Shown: positions 6,206 through 9,142 of the stretch, in pieces
Layout: each line of letters begins with the position of its first letter
How positions within the stretch are numbered: the stretch's first letter is position 1
From: Flavobacteriales bacterium UBA4585
Lineage (GTDB): Bacteria; Bacteroidota; Bacteroidia; Flavobacteriales; Schleiferiaceae
Assembly: GCA_949487015.1 (NCBI GenBank)
Contig: CATAQZ010000061.1
Span: 1-9,142, forward strand
Reading direction: 5' to 3'
DNA: 9,142 nt
Notes under the pieces: model-generated
Database searches by the model: none
What the model was told of the DNA's origin: nothing
The model's input: only the letters and a program-made list of their open reading frames with translations
Program-made: the position numbers and the translations under genes

Positions 6206-7552
6206 GTGGCATACCATTGGAATACATATAAATCCCAATACGGGATAAGCCTGAAATTGGCCTATCCTGTTATGATTGGGCAGTTAGGACAAACGTTAGT
6301 GTCCGTGGCTGATTCAATCATGGTAGGGAAATTCCTCGGTACAATCCCTTTAGCAGCCATCTCACTCGCCGTATCAATTCTCATCATTCCCATGGTTTTT
6401 GCGATAGGCGTCGCCTATGGCCTCACACCATTAGTCGCTGGTGCTGATGGGAAAGAAGACCCTGCCGAAGCGGTAAACTATTTTAAGAACGGACTGGTAT
6501 TAAACTCAATACTTGGCTTGGTCGTGTATGGTGTACTTGCCCTTTTTGCACAATTCGCACACCTTTTGGGTCAAGATGTACGAGTGGTTGAAGCTTCACT
6601 CCCATACATCCATTTGGTCGGTTTATCCATCGTCCCGATGATGAGCTTTTTTGCCTTCAAACAATTTGCAGAAGGATTAAGCGATACCAAAGCAGGTATG
6701 CGTGTCAGTCTAGTTGCCAATTTGCTAAACATACTTTTAAACTATCCTCTGATAACGGGATGGGGGCCTTTCCCGGAATTGGGCCTAGCAGGCGCAGCGC
6801 TAGCAACCTTGAGTACGCGTTTCTTAATGTTGGGTGGAATGGCTTTATATATACGCAAGCACAAGAAGTTTGAGAGCTATTGGAGCTATTGGCGCAGCAG
6901 TCAAATTTCATGGAAAAGTATTCGTGATATTCTAGTCATAGGTGTACCCAGTGGATTACAATACGTATTCGAAGCCGGTGCCTTTGCCATGAGCGGTGTC
7001 ATTGTAGGGATGATTGGTCCAGTGCAACAAGCGGCGCATCAGATAGCACTAAATATTGCCTCAGTAAGCTACATGATGGTAAGTGGCATCGGTGCTGCTG
7101 CAACCATTCGTATGGGCAATCAACTCGGTAAAAGAGATATACCTATGCTTCGTACAGCGGGTCAAAGCTTGTTTCATCTCACTTTAGCCATGATGGTCGT
7201 GACTATGTGTTTGTTTATCGGTTTTCGCAATATTGCCCCCGAGTTTTACAGTTCAGACCCTGAAGTTTTACAATATACTGCTGTACTAATGATTGCTGCC
7301 GGAATCTTCCAATTACCGGATGGACTGCAAGCGACCACTTTGGGAGCACTACGCGGTGTACAGGACGTAAATGTCCCAACTATTATCGCCTTTATTGCCT
7401 ATTGGGTGGTCGCCGTACCGCTTTGCTATTACCTAGGTGTAGTAATGGCTATAGGTCCTTTAGGTGTTTGGATTGGGCTGGCGATCGGATTATTGCTTGC
7501 TGCAATAGCTCTGTACTGGCGTTTTCAATTCAAAGTGCGCAGTTTGCTCTAA
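6206..7552 (+). CDS. MATE family multidrug/sodium efflux transporter (NorM-like)
   Basis: MATE transporters sit in the inner membrane and expel cationic drugs or metabolites in exchange for Na+ or H+. The 448-residue length and about 12 hydrophobic helices in two six-helix halves, split by a basic loop near 215-240, are typical. Recognisable features are VADSIMVGK in TM1 (34-42, with D36), QAAHQIALNI (275-284) and GALRGVQDVNVPT (380-392). E256 and D372 fall where NorM has cation-binding acidic residues (E255 and D371 in Vibrio cholerae NorM). The start is GTG at 6206: an in-frame stop lies at 6197-6199, and the next in-frame ATG would remove 22 residues, including the conserved stretch leading into TM1. 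The gene begins 6 bases after the acidic small protein and meets the peptidase gene tail-to-tail. Drug specificity is unknown. Confidence 0.93.
   Translation: MAYHWNTYKSQYGISLKLAYPVMIGQLGQTLVSVADSIMVGKFLGTIPLAAISLAVSILIIPMVFAIGVAYGLTPLVAGADGKEDPAEAVNYFKNGLVLNSILGLVVYGVLALFAQFAHLLGQDVRVVEASLPYIHLVGLSIVPMMSFFAFKQFAEGLSDTKAGMRVSLVANLLNILLNYPLITGWGPFPELGLAGAALATLSTRFLMLGGMALYIRKHKKFESYWSYWRSSQISWKSIRDILVIGVPSGLQYVFEAGAFAMSGVIVGMIGPVQQAAHQIALNIASVSYMMVSGIGAAATIRMGNQLGKRDIPMLRTAGQSLFHLTLAMMVVTMCLFIGFRNIAPEFYSSDPEVLQYTAVLMIAAGIFQLPDGLQATTLGALRGVQDVNVPTIIAFIAYWVVAVPLCYYLGVVMAIGPLGVWIGLAIGLLLAAIALYWRFQFKVRSLL
6874..6892 (+). repeat. 9-base tandem duplication in the MATE central loop
   Basis: GAGCTATTG occurs twice in perfect tandem, followed by a further G of the next period. 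In frame it encodes Ser-Tyr-Trp twice (residues 224-229) in the cytoplasmic loop joining the two six-helix halves. The perfect nucleotide identity suggests a recent small slippage duplication that kept the frame. Confidence 0.55.
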
Positions 7553-9142
7553 GCTGAAATTCCCGCACGCTTAATTAAAGCATCCACCTTTGGGTCGCGT
7601 CCTCTAAACTTTCGATACAGTTCATCTGGAGCGACAGTGCCACCACTTTGTAAGACCATGGCGAAATCTGCTGCGACTTGCGCGTTGAACAAACCTTCTT
7701 CTTCAAATCGCTCAAAAGCATCGGCATCTAAAACCTCAGCCCATTTATAACTGTAGTATCCCGCACTATATCCTCCCTGGAAAATATGACTAAAGGCAGT
7801 ACTAGAGCGGGTACCCTCAACTGCATCAAATAGAGCCGTTCGCTCAGTTGCGGCCTTTTCATGTGAGGCCACATCGCCTTCAAACAGATGTTTTCTATCG
7901 TGCCAACTCATGTCTAAATAGCCAAAGTTCAGCTGGCGCAAGGTCATATATCCCTCCAAAAAGGTCTGACTTTCTTTAATCTTATCAATGTATGCTGTAG
8001 GTAAGACGGCACCGGAATCGTAGTGCTTCGCAAATAGTGCTAATGCTTCAGGCTGATAGCACCAATTCTCCATGATTTGTGAAGGGAGTTCCACAAAATC
8101 CCAATACACGCTCGTCCCGGTGAGTGACGGATACGTTCCACGCGCCATCATTCCGTGCAAGGCATGTCCAAACTCGTGAAATAAGGTAGTGACCTCATTA
8201 AACGTAAGAAGCGAAGGCTTTGAAGCGGTCGGCTTTGTGAAATTGCAAACAATACTGATATGAGGACGTACTTCGATGCCCTCTTTGGTGTACATACTCT
8301 GATAGCTCGTCATCCAAGCACCAGCGCGTTTGCCATCCCTAGGGAAAAAGTCTGCGTAAAAGAGACTCAAGAAATTACCGTCGGCATCAAAGACTTCATA
8401 GGCATCTACATCTTCGTGGTAAACCGGCACACCAGGATGGTGTTTGAAATGAAGTCCAAACAACCGGCCTGCTACAGTAAAGGCACCCTGCAAAACATTT
8501 TCAAGTTTGAAATACGGCTTCAAAGCTTGATCGTCTAGGGAAAGACGTTCCATCTTCAACTTTTCTGACCAATAGCTAAAGTCCCACGGTTGAATTGGGA
8601 GATCCGCACCCTGAGCGGCTGCAAAGTCTGATACAGCCTTTAAATCCCGCTCTGCCGCTGGCTTAGCTACCTCCAGTAAATGATCTAAAAAGTTCAAAAC
8701 GGTATGCGGGGTTTTCGCCATACGCTTGCTCAAAGTCAGCTGGGCATGAGAATCGAACCCGAGCAATTGGGCCCGCTCCATCCGTTTATTTACCAGGTGT
8801 TTAATAACCTGTTCATTGTTGTTTTCGTTTTCCTTAGCGGCGCGCGAACCATAAGCACGGTAAAAATGGGCACGCAATTCTGAACGGTCGGCATATTTCA
8901 TAACAGCCATATAGGTAGGCATATCTAGGCCTAGAACATAACCCTCTTTACCTTGCTCCTGCCCCTGTTGAGCCGCAGTTTCAATCACATCTTCTGGCAA
9001 TCCTTCAAGATCCTGAGTGGCCGCAGTATGGTATTGAAACGCTTTAGTTTCTGCTAAAACATGCTCCCCGAAAGTCAATGACAATGTGCTTAATTCTTCA
9101 TTTAAAGCCGTTAGTCGTGCGCGATCTTCACCTTCGAGTGCA
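7549..9142 (-). CDS. M3 family zinc metallopeptidase (oligopeptidase A / Dcp type), N-terminus outside window
   Basis: M3 peptidases are usually cytoplasmic or periplasmic enzymes that cleave short peptides inside a deep channel. About 530 residues are visible, read leftwards from the window edge; the frame stays open to base 9142. A TTG at 9084 is internal, because family-like sequence (ARLTALNEELSTLSLTFGEH) runs across it. The zinc site HEFGH is encoded at 8164-8178, and the third ligand, the Glu of DFVELPSQ, at 8089-8091. This is 29 residues after the first His, the exact M3 spacing. HIFQGGYSAGYYSYKW (about 7741-7788) supplies the catalytic His and substrate-binding Tyr residues. Compared with E. 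coli Dcp, roughly 150 N-terminal residues are missing, so a signal peptide cannot be judged. The C-terminus (FRGRDPKVDALIKRAGI) resembles oligopeptidase A and other motifs resemble Dcp, so I give no symbol. Confidence 0.94.
   Translation of the reverse strand, partial: ALEGEDRARLTALNEELSTLSLTFGEHVLAETKAFQYHTAATQDLEGLPEDVIETAAQQGQEQGKEGYVLGLDMPTYMAVMKYADRSELRAHFYRAYGSRAAKENENNNEQVIKHLVNKRMERAQLLGFDSHAQLTLSKRMAKTPHTVLNFLDHLLEVAKPAAERDLKAVSDFAAAQGADLPIQPWDFSYWSEKLKMERLSLDDQALKPYFKLENVLQGAFTVAGRLFGLHFKHHPGVPVYHEDVDAYEVFDADGNFLSLFYADFFPRDGKRAGAWMTSYQSMYTKEGIEVRPHISIVCNFTKPTASKPSLLTFNEVTTLFHEFGHALHGMMARGTYPSLTGTSVYWDFVELPSQIMENWCYQPEALALFAKHYDSGAVLPTAYIDKIKESQTFLEGYMTLRQLNFGYLDMSWHDRKHLFEGDVASHEKAATERTALFDAVEGTRSSTAFSHIFQGGYSAGYYSYKWAEVLDADAFERFEEEGLFNAQVAADFAMVLQSGGTVAPDELYRKFRGRDPKVDALIKRAGISA

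Noticed and set aside
8260..8538. 92-codon plus-strand open frame opposite the M3 peptidase
   Set aside because: It lies wholly antisense to conserved peptidase sequence, has no recognisable domain and no supporting context.

Overview
The window looks like an ordinary chromosomal stretch from a Bacteroidota member, most probably a Flavobacteriia or Cryomorphaceae-like organism. The basis is the proteins themselves: a DnaJ with the reduced, single zinc-site form I associate with Flavobacteriia, a NtrC-type regulator without a DNA-binding domain, and start codons preceded by A-rich sequence rather than Shine-Dalgarno motifs. Base composition is moderate throughout. I see no mobile element, tRNA, rRNA, CRISPR array or foreign-looking block. 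Nearly every base is coding; the longest non-coding gap is about 67 bases.

Region 1 (1-1616) is the end of a heat-shock chaperone operon: the C-terminal part of grpE, then dnaJ one base later, closed by a strong intrinsic terminator. GrpE and DnaJ are the nucleotide exchange factor and J-domain co-chaperone of DnaK.

Region 2 (1637-5941) is a tightly packed plus-strand cluster. It holds the ATPase and permease of a NatA/NatB-type ABC-2 exporter (8-base overlap), a small MscS-family mechanosensitive channel (16-base overlap with the permease), and, 9 bases on, a sigma-54 activating response regulator. The regulator has intact receiver and AAA+ domains but ends where the Fis-type helix-turn-helix should begin. 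The overlaps suggest translational coupling and one transcript. A shared envelope or osmotic-stress role is a reasonable guess but is not proven by sequence.

Region 3 (5942-7552) has a 30-base gap containing an inverted repeat and a possible Bacteroidota -7 box. It is followed by a 75-residue, very acidic protein of unknown function and, 6 bases later, a NorM-like MATE efflux transporter with a GTG start.

Region 4 (7549-9142, minus strand) is an M3-family zinc oligopeptidase that runs off the right edge. It converges on the MATE gene with a 4-base overlap of the two stop regions and no terminator between them.

I found no convincing new multi-gene system. The most notable points are the regulator without a DNA-binding domain and its neighbours, the reduced zinc domain of DnaJ, and the inverted repeat overlapping a promoter-like box at 5920-5952.
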